The notes: a model not told the origin generated them from the sequence alone. A stretch of 64,000 nucleotides of DNA from Buttiauxella warmboldiae (GCF_003818135.1 NZ_RPOH01000025.1:1-64000); one strand, 5' to 3'. Shown: positions 27,244 through 37,367, numbered from the stretch's first letter. Program-made: numbers and translations.

Positions 27244-27270
27244 TAAGACTTTGCCACGGGCAAAAAGTTC
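27244..27270 (-). promoter_or_regulatory. Sigma-E promoter of rybB
   Basis: On the minus strand GAACTT (27265-27270) and TCTTA (27244-27248) are separated by 16 bases and lie 6 bases before the RNA start. This fits the sigma-E consensus GAACTT/TCTGA. Confidence 0.8.
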
Positions 27271-27312
27271 GCGGCGGGATAAAAAATCTTTTTTCTTTGT
27301 CTACGGCAACGA

Positions 27313-28995
27313 TCACAAACCAGGCCATATGATGACGATAAGCGTCCCGGCCAGCGTTAACAATACGTTAGCGATAGCGTATGTTCCGGCGTAGCCCAGG
27401 GCTGGAATGTTGCTGCGGGCCGTGTCGCTGATGATTTCCATCGCAGGTGCGCAGGTGCGTGCGCCCATCATGGCGCCAAACAGCAACGCCCGGTTCATCC
27501 GTAACACATAGGCGCCAAACAGGAAGCAAATCACCACCGGAACCAGGCTGACGATAAGGCCTGCTATCAACATTTGTCCACCCACCACGCCCAGGCCATG
27601 GCCAATGCCGCTACCTGCGCTCAAACCCACGCCCGCCATAAACACCATCAGGCCAAACTCTTTCACCATATTCAGCGCCCCTTGCGGGATATAGCCGAAA
27701 GTCGGGTGGTTGGCACGCAGGAAGCCAAGCATGATGCCTGCAAACAGCAGGCCCGCTGCGTTGCCGATACCAAAGCTAAACGAGCTGAACTGGAAGGTGA
27801 TCATGCCGATCATCAGGCCAATGATAAAGAAGGCGCAGAAGGCGAGCAGGTCGGTAATCTGGCTGTGAATCGAGATAAACCCAATACGCTCGGCAACGGT
27901 TTTCACGCGTCGCGCATCACCGCTAACCTGTAAAACGTCCCCTTTGTTCAACACGATATTGTCGTCGATGGGCATTTCAATCTGGCTGCGGATCACGCGG
28001 TTCAGGAAACAGCCGTGATCGGTCAGCTTTAGCTGCCCCAGGCGGCGGCCAACGGCATTGTGGTTCTTCACCACAATCTCTTCGGTCACGATGCGCATAT
28101 CCAGCAGGTCGCGGTCGAACACTTCTTTGCCGTTACGGAAACTTGGGTCAAGGCGTGAGTGCGCGTCCGGGTAGCCCACCAGCGCGATTTCATCGCCTTT
28201 TTGCAGCACGGCATCCCCATCCGGGTTGGCCAGAATACCGTTGCGGCGAATACGCTCGATGTAGCAACCGGTCTGGCGATAAATCCCCAGCTCGCGCAGA
28301 TTTTTACCGTCGGCCCAGGCGACCAGCTCAGATCCCACACGGTAAGCACGGATGACAGGCAGGTAAACCTTACGTGCGGCATCAGTGTCGAGGCCACGCT
28401 CGCGGGCAATTTGTTGAGCGCTGGTTTGCAGATCCTGGTGCTGTAGTTTTGGCAGGTAGCGCGCGCCGACAATCAGGCTGACCAGCCCAATAAGGTACGT
28501 CAGCGCATAGCCCAGGCTCAGGTGGTCGAGCGAGGTGGCTAACTCACTGCCCGCGACCCCTGAGTGACGTAAGGTATCACCGGCACCCACCAGTACGGGG
28601 GTGGAGGTCATCGAGCCTGCAAGCATCCCGGCGGTGAGGCCAATATCCCAGCCGAAGAGTTTCCCCAACCCTAAGGCAAGCAACATAGCGCTGCCCACCA
28701 TCACCAGCGCCAGCATCAGATAATTTTTGCCATCGCGGAAGAAAATGGAAAAAAAGTTGGGCCCGGCTTCCACCCCGACGCAAAAAATAAACAGCATAAA
28801 GCCCAGATTTAAGGCGTCTGTGTTAATGGAAAAATGCTGTTGACCAAGTAATAAAGAGACCACTAAAACACCAATGGAATTACCCAGTTGAACGGGACCA
28901 AGGCGTAATTTACCCAGGCATAAACCTAAGGTCAGGACAACAAATAATAACAGGATGTAATTCCCGCTTAACAAATCTGCGACGTTTATATTCAC
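27313..28995 (-). CDS. ybjL: YbjL, AspT-family putative transporter
   Basis: A 560-residue inner-membrane protein of the aspartate:alanine exchanger (AspT/YidE) superfamily. Two hydrophobic blocks (residues about 1-185 and 380-560) flank a central cytoplasmic region with two RCK/TrkA-C domains ([21 protein letters not shown] and [20 protein letters not shown]). The conserved AGxxTSTP motif is present ([17 protein letters not shown]). The substrate is not known. The start ATG 28995 gives [20 protein letters not shown] as in E. coli. Confidence 0.93.
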   Translation of the reverse strand: MNINVADLLSGNYILLLFVVLTLGLCLGKLRLGPVQLGNSIGVLVVSLLLGQQHFSINTDALNLGFMLFIFCVGVEAGPNFFSIFFRDGKNYLMLALVMVGSAMLLALGLGKLFGWDIGLTAGMLAGSMTSTPVLVGAGDTLRHSGVAGSELATSLDHLSLGYALTYLIGLVSLIVGARYLPKLQHQDLQTSAQQIARERGLDTDAARKVYLPVIRAYRVGSELVAWADGKNLRELGIYRQTGCYIERIRRNGILANPDGDAVLQKGDEIALVGYPDAHSRLDPSFRNGKEVFDRDLLDMRIVTEEIVVKNHNAVGRRLGQLKLTDHGCFLNRVIRSQIEMPIDDNIVLNKGDVLQVSGDARRVKTVAERIGFISIHSQITDLLAFCAFFIIGLMIGMITFQFSSFSFGIGNAAGLLFAGIMLGFLRANHPTFGYIPQGALNMVKEFGLMVFMAGVGLSAGSGIGHGLGVVGGQMLIAGLIVSLVPVVICFLFGAYVLRMNRALLFGAMMGARTCAPAMEIISDTARSNIPALGYAGTYAIANVLLTLAGTLIVIIWPGL

Positions 28996-29297
28996 GAAGG
29001 ATAACTTCTTGTTTACTAGTAACTTGTTGAAAGAGATGGTTTTTTGAGTTAGGGTTTCTACTAATTACGACGCAATTTAATGTTTTTTCTTGCCATTAAA
29101 ATATCCAGTGCGCAGACCTGATAATAGCCGTTAGTTTAATCTTTATGACCTTTTACGGCTAGTAAGAATATTGTGCAAATTGCGCGACCTATTTTTAGCA
29201 AGGATGGCTGAAGCTTTATCCGACTGGGGCAGGGTTCTGCGCAGCAGAGCTGCGAATTCAAGCTCGATACAAGCGATCGTCAGGAGAATATCTGTTC
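28996..29297. other. ybjL-ybjM divergent promoter region
   Basis: These 302 bases hold no supported gene. A 7-base inverted repeat TAGCCGT (29125-29131)/ACGGCTA (29155-29161) lies in the A+T-rich middle. I see no confident promoter elements. Confidence 0.4.
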
Positions 29298-29663
29298 ATG
29301 CGTGGACAACGTTGGTTTGGGGTCATTTGCTGCTTCGTGTTGTTTGTTGGCGTGTTTCTGTCGCAGAAACTGAGTGTCGCCAGCAGCTACCCGGGTGACA
29401 GACATGCGGAGTGGGGGCTGTTATTTTTTATCCTGCCGGGTGTCGTCGCTAGCGTGTTTTCACGCCATGGCCGAGTGATCAAACCGCTGATAGGCGCAGT
29501 GATGGCTTCACCATTTTGTTTGTTAATCATTCATTTTTGGCTGTCGCCAACGCGGACGTTCTGGCAAGAGATAGCATGGATGTTTAGTGCTGTTTTTTGG
29601 TGTGCTCTTGGAGCATTGTGCTACTTATTTGTTCGTAGTCTGCTCCGCCGTCAGCGGCGATAA
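29298..29663 (+). CDS. ybjM: YbjM, small inner-membrane protein
   Basis: A 121-residue protein with four hydrophobic segments (about residues 7-22, 42-57, 63-80 and 91-113). It ends in a basic tail, RSLLRRQRR. The segments GLLFFILPGVVASVFS and FWCALGALCYLFV match E. coli YbjM. The function is unknown. The start ATG 29298 follows AGGAGAA. It is convergent with grxA, and the two share a terminator. Confidence 0.9.
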   Translation: MRGQRWFGVICCFVLFVGVFLSQKLSVASSYPGDRHAEWGLLFFILPGVVASVFSRHGRVIKPLIGAVMASPFCLLIIHFWLSPTRTFWQEIAWMFSAVFWCALGALCYLFVRSLLRRQRR

Positions 29664-29699
29664 AAAAAACCGGTTCATTTCATGTGAACCGGTTTTTTT
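29662..29699. terminator. Bidirectional terminator of ybjM and grxA
   Basis: AACCGGTTCA/TGAACCGGTT forms a 10-bp perfect stem with a 7-base loop, flanked by A and T runs that serve both strands. Confidence 0.9.
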
Positions 29700-29712
29700 A
29701 TCTTGCCGTGGC

Positions 29713-29985
29713 TTATTCTGCGTTCTGGAACAAGCTCAGATGTTCTTTTGCGTAAGCCTCAAAATCGGTGCAACCGCCGATGTGTTTCTGGTCGAGGAAA
29801 ATCTGCGGTACGGTTTCAACCGGTTTACCTACGGTTTTTTCCAGATCGGCTTTGCTGATCCCTTCCGCATGAATATCAACATAACGGAAGTTGAAGTCGT
29901 CACGCTCAGCGGTCAGTTTCTCAGCCAATTCTTTAGCACGAACACAATATGGGCAGCCTGGGCGGCCAAAGATTACTGCAAACAT
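29713..29985 (-). CDS. grxA: GrxA, glutaredoxin 1
   Basis: A 90-residue glutaredoxin with the active site CPYC (C11 and C14) and the GSH-binding segment ETVPQIF. It reduces ribonucleotide reductase, OxyR and other disulfides with glutathione. It is five residues longer than E. coli Grx1 at the C-terminus, and has a cysteine in HIGGCTDF where E. coli has tyrosine. In the divergent region, ATATAGCTAATGAATAT (minus strand, near 30082-30100) is a possible OxyR half site; OxyR control is known for E. coli grxA. Confidence 0.95.
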   Translation of the reverse strand: MFAVIFGRPGCPYCVRAKELAEKLTAERDDFNFRYVDIHAEGISKADLEKTVGKPVETVPQIFLDQKHIGGCTDFEAYAKEHLSLFQNAE

Positions 29986-30129
29986 GAAATCTCCTTTATT
30001 TTTTGTGGCCGAACGTACCGGCGAATGGCACCATAATGCCGCTAACCGCGGCGAATGGAAAGAAGGTCTTGCCTGTTAGTCTGATATTCATTAGCTATAT
30101 TCCACGCGGAGAACCGTGCGCAACCAGGG

Positions 30130-30135
30130 TATAAT
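30130..30135 (+). promoter_or_regulatory. -10 box of the ybjC-nfsA operon
   Basis: A perfect TATAAT lies 31 bases before ybjC with no recognisable -35, which suits activation by SoxS/MarA-type regulators as known for E. coli ybjC-nfsA. Confidence 0.5.
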
Positions 30136-30165
30136 CAACGAAAAATTGCCTCTGGAGACAAGCGG

Positions 30166-30465
30166 ATGCGCTCACTCGGTACCTTACCGAAGCCGGTATT
30201 AATCCTCGAAGTTGTCGGTATCGCTTTTTTACTGCTTTCTTATCTTTCCCTGAATGGCTACGTGGCATTGCCCGCCCCCTTTGGGAATGCGACGGCGGCT
30301 ATCGTCATGGTATTTTTGGGGATTGCATTTATGATTCCGGCAGCGGTATTTATGGTGTGGGCGATGGCTCAAAATGTGGCACCGCTGCTGACCAAAGGGT
30401 CACCGCCCGTTAATAAATCTCTTTCAGACCAGCCAAAGGATAAACACCATGACGCCGACCATTGA
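30166..30465 (+). CDS. ybjC: YbjC, small inner-membrane protein
   Basis: A 99-residue protein with two hydrophobic segments (about residues 10-28 and 39-68) and a histidine/aspartate-rich tail (KDKHHDADH). It matches E. coli YbjC (GTLPKPVLILEVVG). The function is unknown. Its end overlaps nfsA by 17 bases, so it is the leader gene of ybjC-nfsA-rimK-ybjN. In E. coli this operon responds to superoxide and antibiotic stress. Confidence 0.9.
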   Translation: MRSLGTLPKPVLILEVVGIAFLLLSYLSLNGYVALPAPFGNATAAIVMVFLGIAFMIPAAVFMVWAMAQNVAPLLTKGSPPVNKSLSDQPKDKHHDADH

Positions 30466-31171
30466 TCTGCTGCGTTCACACCGTTCTGTTCGCCGTTTCA
30501 CCAGCACCCCGATAACAGACGAACAGCGCGCAGCCATTGTTGCCAGTGCGCAGGCGGCCTCCAGCTCCAGTTTTTTACAGTGCAGCTCGATTATTCGTAT
30601 CACCGACAAATCCCTGCGTGAGCAGCTTGTGCCACTGAGCGGCGGGCAGAAACATGTGGCGCAAGCCGCGGAGTTCTGGGTGTTTTGCGCCGATTTTAAT
30701 CGCCATCTGCAAATCTGCCCGCAGGCGCAGCTCGGCCTTGCAGAACAGCTGCTGCTTGGCGTGGTAGATACAGCCATTCTTGCGCAAAATGCCTTTACGG
30801 CTGCTGAATCCTTGGGGTTGGGCGGCGTATACATCGGCGGGCTGCGTAACAATATCGAAGAGGTGACGAAGCTACTGGCGTTACCAAAACATGTTCTACC
30901 GCTGTTTGGGCTGTGTCTTGGCTGGCCTGATGAAGATCACGATATTAAGCCGCGAATTCCGGCGGCGATGATAATGCACGAAAACAGCTATCAGCCTGTT
31001 GATGCAAAAGTGCTGGAGCAGTACGACGAAGAGATGGCGCAATATTATCTTTCGCGTGGCAGCAACGCGCGCCGCGATACCTGGAGTGACCATATCCGTC
31101 GCACCATTGTTAAAGAGAACCGTCCTTTCATTCTCGATTATTTGCATAAGCAGGGGTGGGCAACTCGCTAA
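30449..31171 (+). CDS. nfsA: NfsA, major oxygen-insensitive NADPH nitroreductase
   Basis: A 240-residue FMN-dependent nitroreductase, the same length as E. coli NfsA. Family marks are HRSVRRFTSTPITDEQR, SSSSFLQCSSIIRI and LGLGGVYIGGLRNN. It reduces nitroaromatics and quinones with two electrons, and it activates nitrofuran drugs. The ATG at 30449 lies inside the end of ybjC. Confidence 0.96.
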   Translation: MTPTIDLLRSHRSVRRFTSTPITDEQRAAIVASAQAASSSSFLQCSSIIRITDKSLREQLVPLSGGQKHVAQAAEFWVFCADFNRHLQICPQAQLGLAEQLLLGVVDTAILAQNAFTAAESLGLGGVYIGGLRNNIEEVTKLLALPKHVLPLFGLCLGWPDEDHDIKPRIPAAMIMHENSYQPVDAKVLEQYDEEMAQYYLSRGSNARRDTWSDHIRRTIVKENRPFILDYLHKQGWATR

Positions 31172-31267
31172 CTCACCGGCTGGTGGCCGCCAGGCAACAC
31201 AAAAAGGTACTGGCGGTGCTATGATAGCCGCGCTGTTATTATTGGACCGCAAACGCTGAGGTGCTGG

Positions 31268-32170
31268 GTGAAAATCGCCATTTTATCCCGGGATGGAACG
31301 CTTTATTCTTGTAAACGTCTACGTGAAGCGGCGTCACGCCGTGGTCATGCAGTCGACATCATCGATCCCCTTTCTTGCTATATGAACATCAACCCGGCCG
31401 CGCCGTCGGTGCATTATAAAGGCCGCCAGCTTCCGCATTATGATGCGGTGATCCCGCGTATCGGCTCGGCAATCACCTTTTATGGCACCGCCGTGCTGCG
31501 CCAGTTTGAGATGTTGGGTAGTTATCCACTTAACGAGTCGGTGGCGATTACCCGTGCTCGTGACAAACTGCGTTCGCTGCAGCTGATGGCGCGCCAGGGA
31601 ATCGATCTGCCGGTCACCGGTTTTGCCCATTCGCCGGATGACACCAGCGATTTAATCGATATGGTGGGTGGCGCGCCGCTGGTGGTGAAGCTGGTTGAGG
31701 GTACCCAGGGGATCGGCGTGGTGCTGGCTGAAACTCGCCAGGCGGCAGAAAGCGTGATTGATGCGTTTCGCGGCCTGAATGCCCATATTCTGGTGCAGGA
31801 GTATATAAAAGAGGCGCAGGGGCGTGATATCCGCTGCCTGGTAGTGGGGAATAAAGTCGTCGCCGCCATTGAACGCCAGGCCAAACCGGGAGACTTTCGC
31901 TCTAACCTGCACCGCGGCGGCGTGGCAAACCAGGTCGCTATTACCGAAAGCGAACGCGAAATCGCCTTACATGCCGCCGCGACGCTGGGGTTAGATGTTG
32001 CCGGGGTGGATATTTTACGCGCCGAGCGCGGCCCGTTGGTCATGGAGGTTAACGCCTCACCGGGTCTGGAAGGAATTGAAAAAACCAGCGGCGTGGACAT
32101 CGCTACTTTAATGATCCAGTGGATAGAGCTGCAGGCGCAGCCGGGCTACTGCCTGAAAACGGGCGGCTAG
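31268..32170 (+). CDS. rimK: RimK, ribosomal protein S6 glutamate ligase
   Basis: A 300-residue ATP-grasp ligase, the E. coli length. ATP-grasp marks are [33 protein letters not shown] and [14 protein letters not shown]. It adds glutamates to the C-terminus of ribosomal protein S6. The start is GTG 31268 ([15 protein letters not shown]), preceded by GAGGTGCTG, as in E. coli. It lies 96 bases after nfsA. Confidence 0.95.
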   Translation: MKIAILSRDGTLYSCKRLREAASRRGHAVDIIDPLSCYMNINPAAPSVHYKGRQLPHYDAVIPRIGSAITFYGTAVLRQFEMLGSYPLNESVAITRARDKLRSLQLMARQGIDLPVTGFAHSPDDTSDLIDMVGGAPLVVKLVEGTQGIGVVLAETRQAAESVIDAFRGLNAHILVQEYIKEAQGRDIRCLVVGNKVVAAIERQAKPGDFRSNLHRGGVANQVAITESEREIALHAAATLGLDVAGVDILRAERGPLVMEVNASPGLEGIEKTSGVDIATLMIQWIELQAQPGYCLKTGG

Positions 32171-32275
32171 CCACAGGCATCATGGCCTAATGGGCGCATA
32201 ATAATAGTATGAGGCGCCATTTTTGCGTAAGCTATGGCGCGACTCAATCACCCCTTAAAAAGAGGCTACGGCATT

Positions 32276-32755
32276 ATGGATTCACTCGTTGTCCCTACTC
32301 TGGACATCTTACGCCGCTGGCTCGACGAGATCGGTGTGACCATTTTCGAGTGCGATACATGCCAGGCGCTTCATCTGCCGCATATGCAGAATTTCGATGG
32401 TGTTTATGATGCGAAAATCGATCTGGTCGACGATATCGTCTTGTTTTCGGCGCTGGCAGAAGTCAAACCTTCCGCTTTGCTGCCACTGGCCGCTGATTTG
32501 TCGTCGATTAACGCCAGCTCGCTGACGGTGAAAGCGTTTCTCGATATTCAGGATGATAATTTACCGAAACTGGTGGTTTGTCAGTCCTTACAGGCTGCGG
32601 TGGGAATAACCCGTGAGCAGTTTGCTGCCTTTGTAAAACAGAGCGAAGAGCAAATCTCGATGGTTATTCTGGAAGCCTGCGCGAACCAACTGCTCTATAT
32701 CTCCGATGAGGAAGAGCAGGACGGTACCTTTATTCAAACCCACTTCCTGCACTAA
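32276..32755 (+). CDS. ybjN: YbjN, type III secretion chaperone-like regulatory protein
   Basis: A 159-residue protein of the YbjN family, with a fold like type III secretion chaperones. In E. coli it affects motility, exopolysaccharide and stress resistance. The segment FECDTCQALHLPHMQNFDGVYDAKIDL is near-identical to E. coli. I start at ATG 32276 (MDSLVVPTLDIL) after AGAGG rather than at an ATG 42 bases earlier. Confidence 0.92.
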   Translation: MDSLVVPTLDILRRWLDEIGVTIFECDTCQALHLPHMQNFDGVYDAKIDLVDDIVLFSALAEVKPSALLPLAADLSSINASSLTVKAFLDIQDDNLPKLVVCQSLQAAVGITREQFAAFVKQSEEQISMVILEACANQLLYISDEEEQDGTFIQTHFLH

Positions 32756-32771
32756 TCGTTCTTTTTCTGAC

Positions 32772-32808
32772 CGCAGCGGCAACTCTGCCCGCTGCGCGCT
32801 ACATTTTT
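32772..32808 (+). terminator. Terminator of ybjN; 32756-33134 gap
   Basis: CGCAGCGG/CCGCTGCG is an 8-bp stem followed after a short spacer by TTTTTTT. The rest of this 379-base gap holds A+T-rich sequence and the potF promoter candidate; no gene is seen. Confidence 0.55.
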
Positions 32809-33025
32809 TTATTCTGCCTCATTGCCCCTATTCAGCATTATTCTCGCCATTCCTGCCGTTAAGGGGCGATAGCATCGATGTTTTTATACTTAAAAAATTG
32901 ATAAAGGGCGCTTTTTTAGCCGCGCTATAGTCACTCACCCGGGCTACAGTTATTCTTGCGGGACGCTTAACGCGTGCAACGTCTGCTGGAGGGGACGGCC
33001 TTTCTTCACAGCAGTTTGAATAGAG

Positions 33026-33042
33026 ATGCATGATTCTTGCAT
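33026..33042 (+). promoter_or_regulatory. Candidate sigma-54 promoter of potFGHI
   Basis: ATGCATGATTCTTGCAT has a good -12 (TTGCA) and a degraded -24 (TGCATG for TGGCACG) at the correct spacing, 92 bases before potF. E. coli potFGHI is known to be nitrogen-regulated. I found no clear NtrC site. Confidence 0.4.
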
Positions 33043-33134
33043 GTTCCAAAGGCGAGAAATAAATGCGTAGAGTTTGATTGAGTAAATGATGCTCGCGAAA
33101 GCGGGATTTACCCTTTATTCAGAAGGAATGAGAT

Positions 33135-34247
33135 ATGTTCGCCCAACGTAAAAAATTGTTGTCGGGTACGGTGGCGGGTTTGCTGATGACGGTTTCTGCT
33201 ACCGCGTTTGCCGCTGAACAAAAGACGCTGCATGTGTATAACTGGTCTGATTATATTGCGCCGGATACGCTGGCTAACTTCACCAAAGAGACCGGCATTA
33301 AAGTCGTCTATGACGTGTTCGACTCCAACGAAGTGCTGGAAGGAAAGCTGATGGCGGGAAGCACCGGCTATGACCTGGTGGTGCCGTCTTCACAATTTCT
33401 TGAGCGTCAGGCCCAGGCCGGGATTTTCCAGCCGCTTGATAAGAGCAGGCTGCCAAACTACCAGAACCTCGATCCGGAAATGCTCAAGCTGGTCGCTCAT
33501 AACGACCACGATAACAAATACGGCATTCCGTACATGATGGTTACCACCGGCATTGGCTATAACGTCGACAAAGTTAAGGCGGCGCTGGGTAAAGATGCAC
33601 CGGTTGATAGCTGGGATCTGATCCTCAAGCCTGAAAATCTTGAGAAGCTGAAAAGCTGCGGTGTTTCATTCCTTGATGCGCCGAGTGAAGTTTACGCCTC
33701 GGTATTGCATTACCTCGGCAAAGATCCTAACAGCACCGAGGCTAAAGATTACACCGGCGCGGCAAACGATCTGTTGTTGCAACTGCGCCCGTCAATCCGT
33801 TATTTCCACTCATCCCAATATATTAACGACCTGGCTAACGGTGACATTTGCGTCACCATCGGCTGGTCCGGCGATATTCTCCAGGCGGCGAATCGCGCTA
33901 AAGAAGCCAAAAATGGCGTGAATATTGCTTATACCATTCCTAAAGAAGGGGCGATGGTCTACTTCGATATGTTCGCCATGACCGCGGATGCGAAGAATAA
34001 AGATGAGGCCTATCAGTTCCTGAACTACCTGATGCGCCCGGATGTCGTGACGAATATCAGTAACCACGTTTACTACGCGAACGCCAACAAAGCCTCGACG
34101 CCGCTGCTGAACGCCGAGATCCGCGATAATCCGGGCATTTACCCGCCGGCTGAGGTGCGCGCCAAATTGTTCACCCAGGGTGTGCAGTCGCCAAAACTTG
34201 ACCGGGTCATTACGCGGGCATGGACTAAAGTTAAAACAGGAAAATAA
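33135..34247 (+). CDS. potF: PotF, periplasmic putrescine-binding protein
   Basis: A 370-residue periplasmic binding protein of the same length as E. coli PotF, with a signal peptide ending TAFA|AEQK. Conserved parts are LHVYNWSDYIAPDTL and the ligand-site segment WSGDILQAANRAKEA. It delivers putrescine to the PotGHI membrane complex. The start ATG 33135 follows GAAGGAATGAG. A hairpin in the 156-base gap before potG may reduce downstream expression. Confidence 0.96.
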   Translation: MFAQRKKLLSGTVAGLLMTVSATAFAAEQKTLHVYNWSDYIAPDTLANFTKETGIKVVYDVFDSNEVLEGKLMAGSTGYDLVVPSSQFLERQAQAGIFQPLDKSRLPNYQNLDPEMLKLVAHNDHDNKYGIPYMMVTTGIGYNVDKVKAALGKDAPVDSWDLILKPENLEKLKSCGVSFLDAPSEVYASVLHYLGKDPNSTEAKDYTGAANDLLLQLRPSIRYFHSSQYINDLANGDICVTIGWSGDILQAANRAKEAKNGVNIAYTIPKEGAMVYFDMFAMTADAKNKDEAYQFLNYLMRPDVVTNISNHVYYANANKASTPLLNAEIRDNPGIYPPAEVRAKLFTQGVQSPKLDRVITRAWTKVKTGK

Positions 34248-34304
34248 GCAAATCTCTTAGCCACTTAATGAGGTTTGCCACGGAGCGTTGCCCCCTAATG
34301 GTGC

Positions 34305-34331
34305 AACCTCCCCAACGCGAGCGGAGGTTTT
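34305..34331 (+). terminator. Attenuator-like hairpin between potF and potG
   Basis: AACCTCC/GGAGGTT is a 7-bp perfect stem with an 11-base loop followed by TTC, in the potF-potG gap. It probably acts as a partial terminator that favours the binding protein. Confidence 0.5.
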
Positions 34332-34403
34332 CAGCCTCTGTCTCGTCATGGGTACGGCAACCGGGCCGTACACCGCGATTATTTTTGCCGGAGAGCAACA
34401 TAA

Positions 34404-35537
34404 TTGAACGATGTCACTCCTCGTCCGCATGGGAAAACGCGCAAAGCGCTGACCCCGCTGCTTGAAGTTCGCAACCTCACCAAATCCTTCGATGGGCAAC
34501 ATGCCGTTGATGATGTGAATCTCACCATTTATAAAGGCGAAATTTTTGCGCTGCTCGGGCCGTCCGGCTGTGGTAAATCCACCTTGTTACGCATGTTGGC
34601 GGGGTTCGAACAGCCCAGCGCCGGGCAAATTATGCTCGATGGCGTGGACTTATCGCATGTCCCACCCTATCAGCGCCCGATCAATATGATGTTCCAGTCC
34701 TATGCGCTTTTCCCCCATATGACGGTGGAACAGAACATTGCCTTTGGCCTGCGGCAAGATAAATTGCCAAAAGCAGAAATTGCCCAGCGCGTGCAGGAGA
34801 TGCTGGCGCTGGTGCATATGCAGGAGTACGCCAAACGTAAGCCACACCAGCTTTCCGGCGGGCAGCGGCAACGTGTCGCCCTGGCGCGCAGCCTGGCAAA
34901 ACGCCCCAAATTACTGCTGCTCGACGAGCCGATGGGGGCGCTGGATAAAAAACTGCGCGACCGTATGCAGCTCGAAGTAGTGGATATTCTTGAGCGCGTG
35001 GGCGCAACCTGCGTGATGGTGACGCATGATCAGGAAGAGGCGATGACCATGGCGGGGCGGATTGCGATTATGAATCGCGGGAAATTCGAGCAAATTGGCG
35101 AGCCGGAAGAGGTTTATGAATATCCGGCAACCCGCTATAGCGCTGAATTTATCGGTTCGGTGAACGTCTTTGAGGGGCTGCTGAAGGAGCGTCAGGAAGA
35201 TGGCTTAGTCATTGATAGCCCGGGGCTGGTACATCCACTGAAAGTCGACCCGGATATTTCGGTGGTGGACGGCGTGCCGGTCTATGTTGCGCTACGCCCG
35301 GAAAAAGTGATGCTCTGCGAAGAGCCGCCGGCAGACGGCTACAATTTTGCGGTCGGTGAAGTGGTGCACATCGCCTATCTGGGCGACCTGTCGATTTATC
35401 ACGTTCGCCTGAAAAGCGGCCAGATGATCAGCGCGCAGCTGCAAAATGAGCATCGCAGCCGCAAGGGGATGCCAACCTGGGATGATGAAGTACGCCTGTG
35501 TTGGGATGCCGAAAGTTGTGTGGTTCTCACGGTTTAA
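34404..35537 (+). CDS. potG: PotG, ATPase of the putrescine ABC importer
   Basis: A 377-residue ABC ATPase, the E. coli length. It has Walker A GPSGCGKST, signature LSGGQRQR, Walker B LLLDEPMGALD and a C-terminal TOBE-type regulatory domain (VALRPEKVMLCEEPP). The start is TTG 34404 (MNDVTPRPHGKTRKALTPLLE), which reproduces the E. coli N-terminus; the ribosome site GGAGAG is 9 bases before it. potH follows after 9 bases. Confidence 0.95.
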   Translation: MNDVTPRPHGKTRKALTPLLEVRNLTKSFDGQHAVDDVNLTIYKGEIFALLGPSGCGKSTLLRMLAGFEQPSAGQIMLDGVDLSHVPPYQRPINMMFQSYALFPHMTVEQNIAFGLRQDKLPKAEIAQRVQEMLALVHMQEYAKRKPHQLSGGQRQRVALARSLAKRPKLLLLDEPMGALDKKLRDRMQLEVVDILERVGATCVMVTHDQEEAMTMAGRIAIMNRGKFEQIGEPEEVYEYPATRYSAEFIGSVNVFEGLLKERQEDGLVIDSPGLVHPLKVDPDISVVDGVPVYVALRPEKVMLCEEPPADGYNFAVGEVVHIAYLGDLSIYHVRLKSGQMISAQLQNEHRSRKGMPTWDDEVRLCWDAESCVVLTV

Positions 35538-35546
35538 GGGGGCGAG

Positions 35547-36500
35547 ATGAGCATGATAACGGAACGTCCGGTCAAGCCTCCGGCAGGCGGTTTTAAACTG
35601 TGGCTGGCAAAAATGCAGATGCGCCATGGCCGCAAGCTGGCGACCGCTTTGCCTTATCTGTGGCTGGTTTTGCTGTTTATGCTGCCGTTCTTGATTGTCT
35701 TCAAGATAAGTTTTGCCGAAATGGCACGTTCTATTCCGCCTTATACAGATCTGGTCAGCTGGGCTGACGACCAGCTTTCACTGGCGCTGAATCTGGCGAA
35801 CTATTTCCAGCTCGCTGACGACCCTTTGTATGCGGAAGCCTATTTCCAGTCGCTGCAGGTCGCAGGCGTTTCTACTCTTTTCTGCTTGCTGCTGGGATAT
35901 CCGCTGGCATGGGCGGTGGCTCATAGTAAATCCTCAACACGTAATATCCTGTTGTTATTGGTTATCTTACCTTCGTGGACTTCGTTCCTGATCCGCGTTT
36001 ATGCATGGATGGGGATCCTGAAAAATAATGGCGTGCTTAATAACGCGCTGATGTGGCTGGGCGTTATCGATCAACCGCTGGTGATTTTGCATACCAACCT
36101 CGCAGTTTATATCGGCATCGTTTACGCCTATCTGCCCTTTATGGTGCTGCCGATTTATACCGCGCTGACGCGGCTTGATTATTCGCTGGTAGAGGCTGCT
36201 TTGGATCTGGGCGCGCGCCCGCTGAAAACCTTCTTTAGCGTGATTGTGCCGCTCACCAAAGGCGGCATTATTGCCGGTTCGATGCTGGTGTTTATCCCGG
36301 CGGTAGGGGAGTTTGTTATCCCGGAGCTGCTCGGTGGGCCAGATAGCATCATGATTGGTCGCGTGCTGTGGCAGGAGTTCTTTAATAACCGCGACTGGCC
36401 GGTGGCGTCAGCGGTGGCGATCACCATGCTGATTTTGTTGATTGTGCCGATCATGTGGTTCCACAAATACCAGAACAAAACGACGGGGGAGCGTGCATGA
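35547..36500 (+). CDS. potH: PotH, permease of the putrescine importer
   Basis: A 317-residue inner-membrane permease with six hydrophobic segments and the coupling loop VEAALDLGARPLKTFF. Length and sequence match E. coli PotH. The start ATG 35547 follows GGGGGCGAG. Its stop overlaps the potI start (ATGA). Confidence 0.95.
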   Translation: MSMITERPVKPPAGGFKLWLAKMQMRHGRKLATALPYLWLVLLFMLPFLIVFKISFAEMARSIPPYTDLVSWADDQLSLALNLANYFQLADDPLYAEAYFQSLQVAGVSTLFCLLLGYPLAWAVAHSKSSTRNILLLLVILPSWTSFLIRVYAWMGILKNNGVLNNALMWLGVIDQPLVILHTNLAVYIGIVYAYLPFMVLPIYTALTRLDYSLVEAALDLGARPLKTFFSVIVPLTKGGIIAGSMLVFIPAVGEFVIPELLGGPDSIMIGRVLWQEFFNNRDWPVASAVAITMLILLIVPIMWFHKYQNKTTGERA

Positions 36501-37342
36501 ACAACTTACCGGTAGTGCGTTCACCGTGGCGTATTTTGATTCTGGTGCTGGGTTTCGCGTTCCTGTATGCGCCCATGCTGATGCTGGTGGTGTACTCGTT
36601 TAACAGCTCGAAACTGGTGACGGTATGGGCGGGATGGTCAACGCGTTGGTATGTTGAGTTGTTCCAGGACTCAGCAATGATGAGCGCCGTTGGGCTTAGT
36701 TTGACCATTGCGGCGGCTGCGGCCACGGCGGCGGTTATTCTCGGAACAATTGCGGCAGTGGTAATGGTGCGTTTTGGTAAGTTTCGTGGCTCAACGGGGT
36801 TTGCGTTTATGCTTACCGCGCCGCTGGTGATGCCCGATGTCATCACCGGCCTTTCGTTACTGCTGCTGTTTGTCGCCTTAGGTCACGCCATCGGCTGGCC
36901 CGCTGAGCGCGGCATGTTGACCATCTGGCTTGCGCACGTCACCTTCTGCACCGCGTATGTTTCAGTGGTGATCGGCTCTCGCCTGCGCGAGCTGGATCGC
37001 TCAATTGAAGAAGCGGCGATGGATTTAGGCGCAACGCCGCTGAAGGTTTTTTTTGTGATAACCGTACCGATGATTGCGCCGGCGATAATCTCCGGCTGGC
37101 TGTTAGCCTTCACCCTATCGCTTGACGATCTGGTGATTGCGAGCTTTGTTTCGGGGCCCGGTGCGACAACCTTGCCGATGCTGGTTTTTTCAAGCGTCAG
37201 AATGGGGGTAAACCCTGAAATTAACGCGCTGGCTTCGATTATTTTGGGCGTCGTCGGCGTTATTGGTTTAATCGCCTGGTGGTTTATGGCGCGGGCAGAA
37301 AAACAGCGTCTGCGCGATATCCAGCGTGCAAGGCATAGCTGA
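36497..37342 (+). CDS. potI: PotI, permease of the putrescine importer
   Basis: A 281-residue inner-membrane permease with the E. coli start MNNLPVVRSPWR at ATG 36497, which overlaps the potH stop by 4 bases. An earlier in-frame start would add 14 residues inside potH and is rejected. The coupling loop is EEAAMDLGATPLKVFF. With PotH it forms the putrescine channel. Confidence 0.95.
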   Translation: MNNLPVVRSPWRILILVLGFAFLYAPMLMLVVYSFNSSKLVTVWAGWSTRWYVELFQDSAMMSAVGLSLTIAAAAATAAVILGTIAAVVMVRFGKFRGSTGFAFMLTAPLVMPDVITGLSLLLLFVALGHAIGWPAERGMLTIWLAHVTFCTAYVSVVIGSRLRELDRSIEEAAMDLGATPLKVFFVITVPMIAPAIISGWLLAFTLSLDDLVIASFVSGPGATTLPMLVFSSVRMGVNPEINALASIILGVVGVIGLIAWWFMARAEKQRLRDIQRARHS

Positions 37343-37367
37343 AAGGTTTAAAATCTGATAAAACCCT

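Noticed and set aside
27194..27394. 66-codon plus-strand frame across rybB
   Set aside because: It is antisense to a well-supported small RNA and overlaps the end of ybjL.
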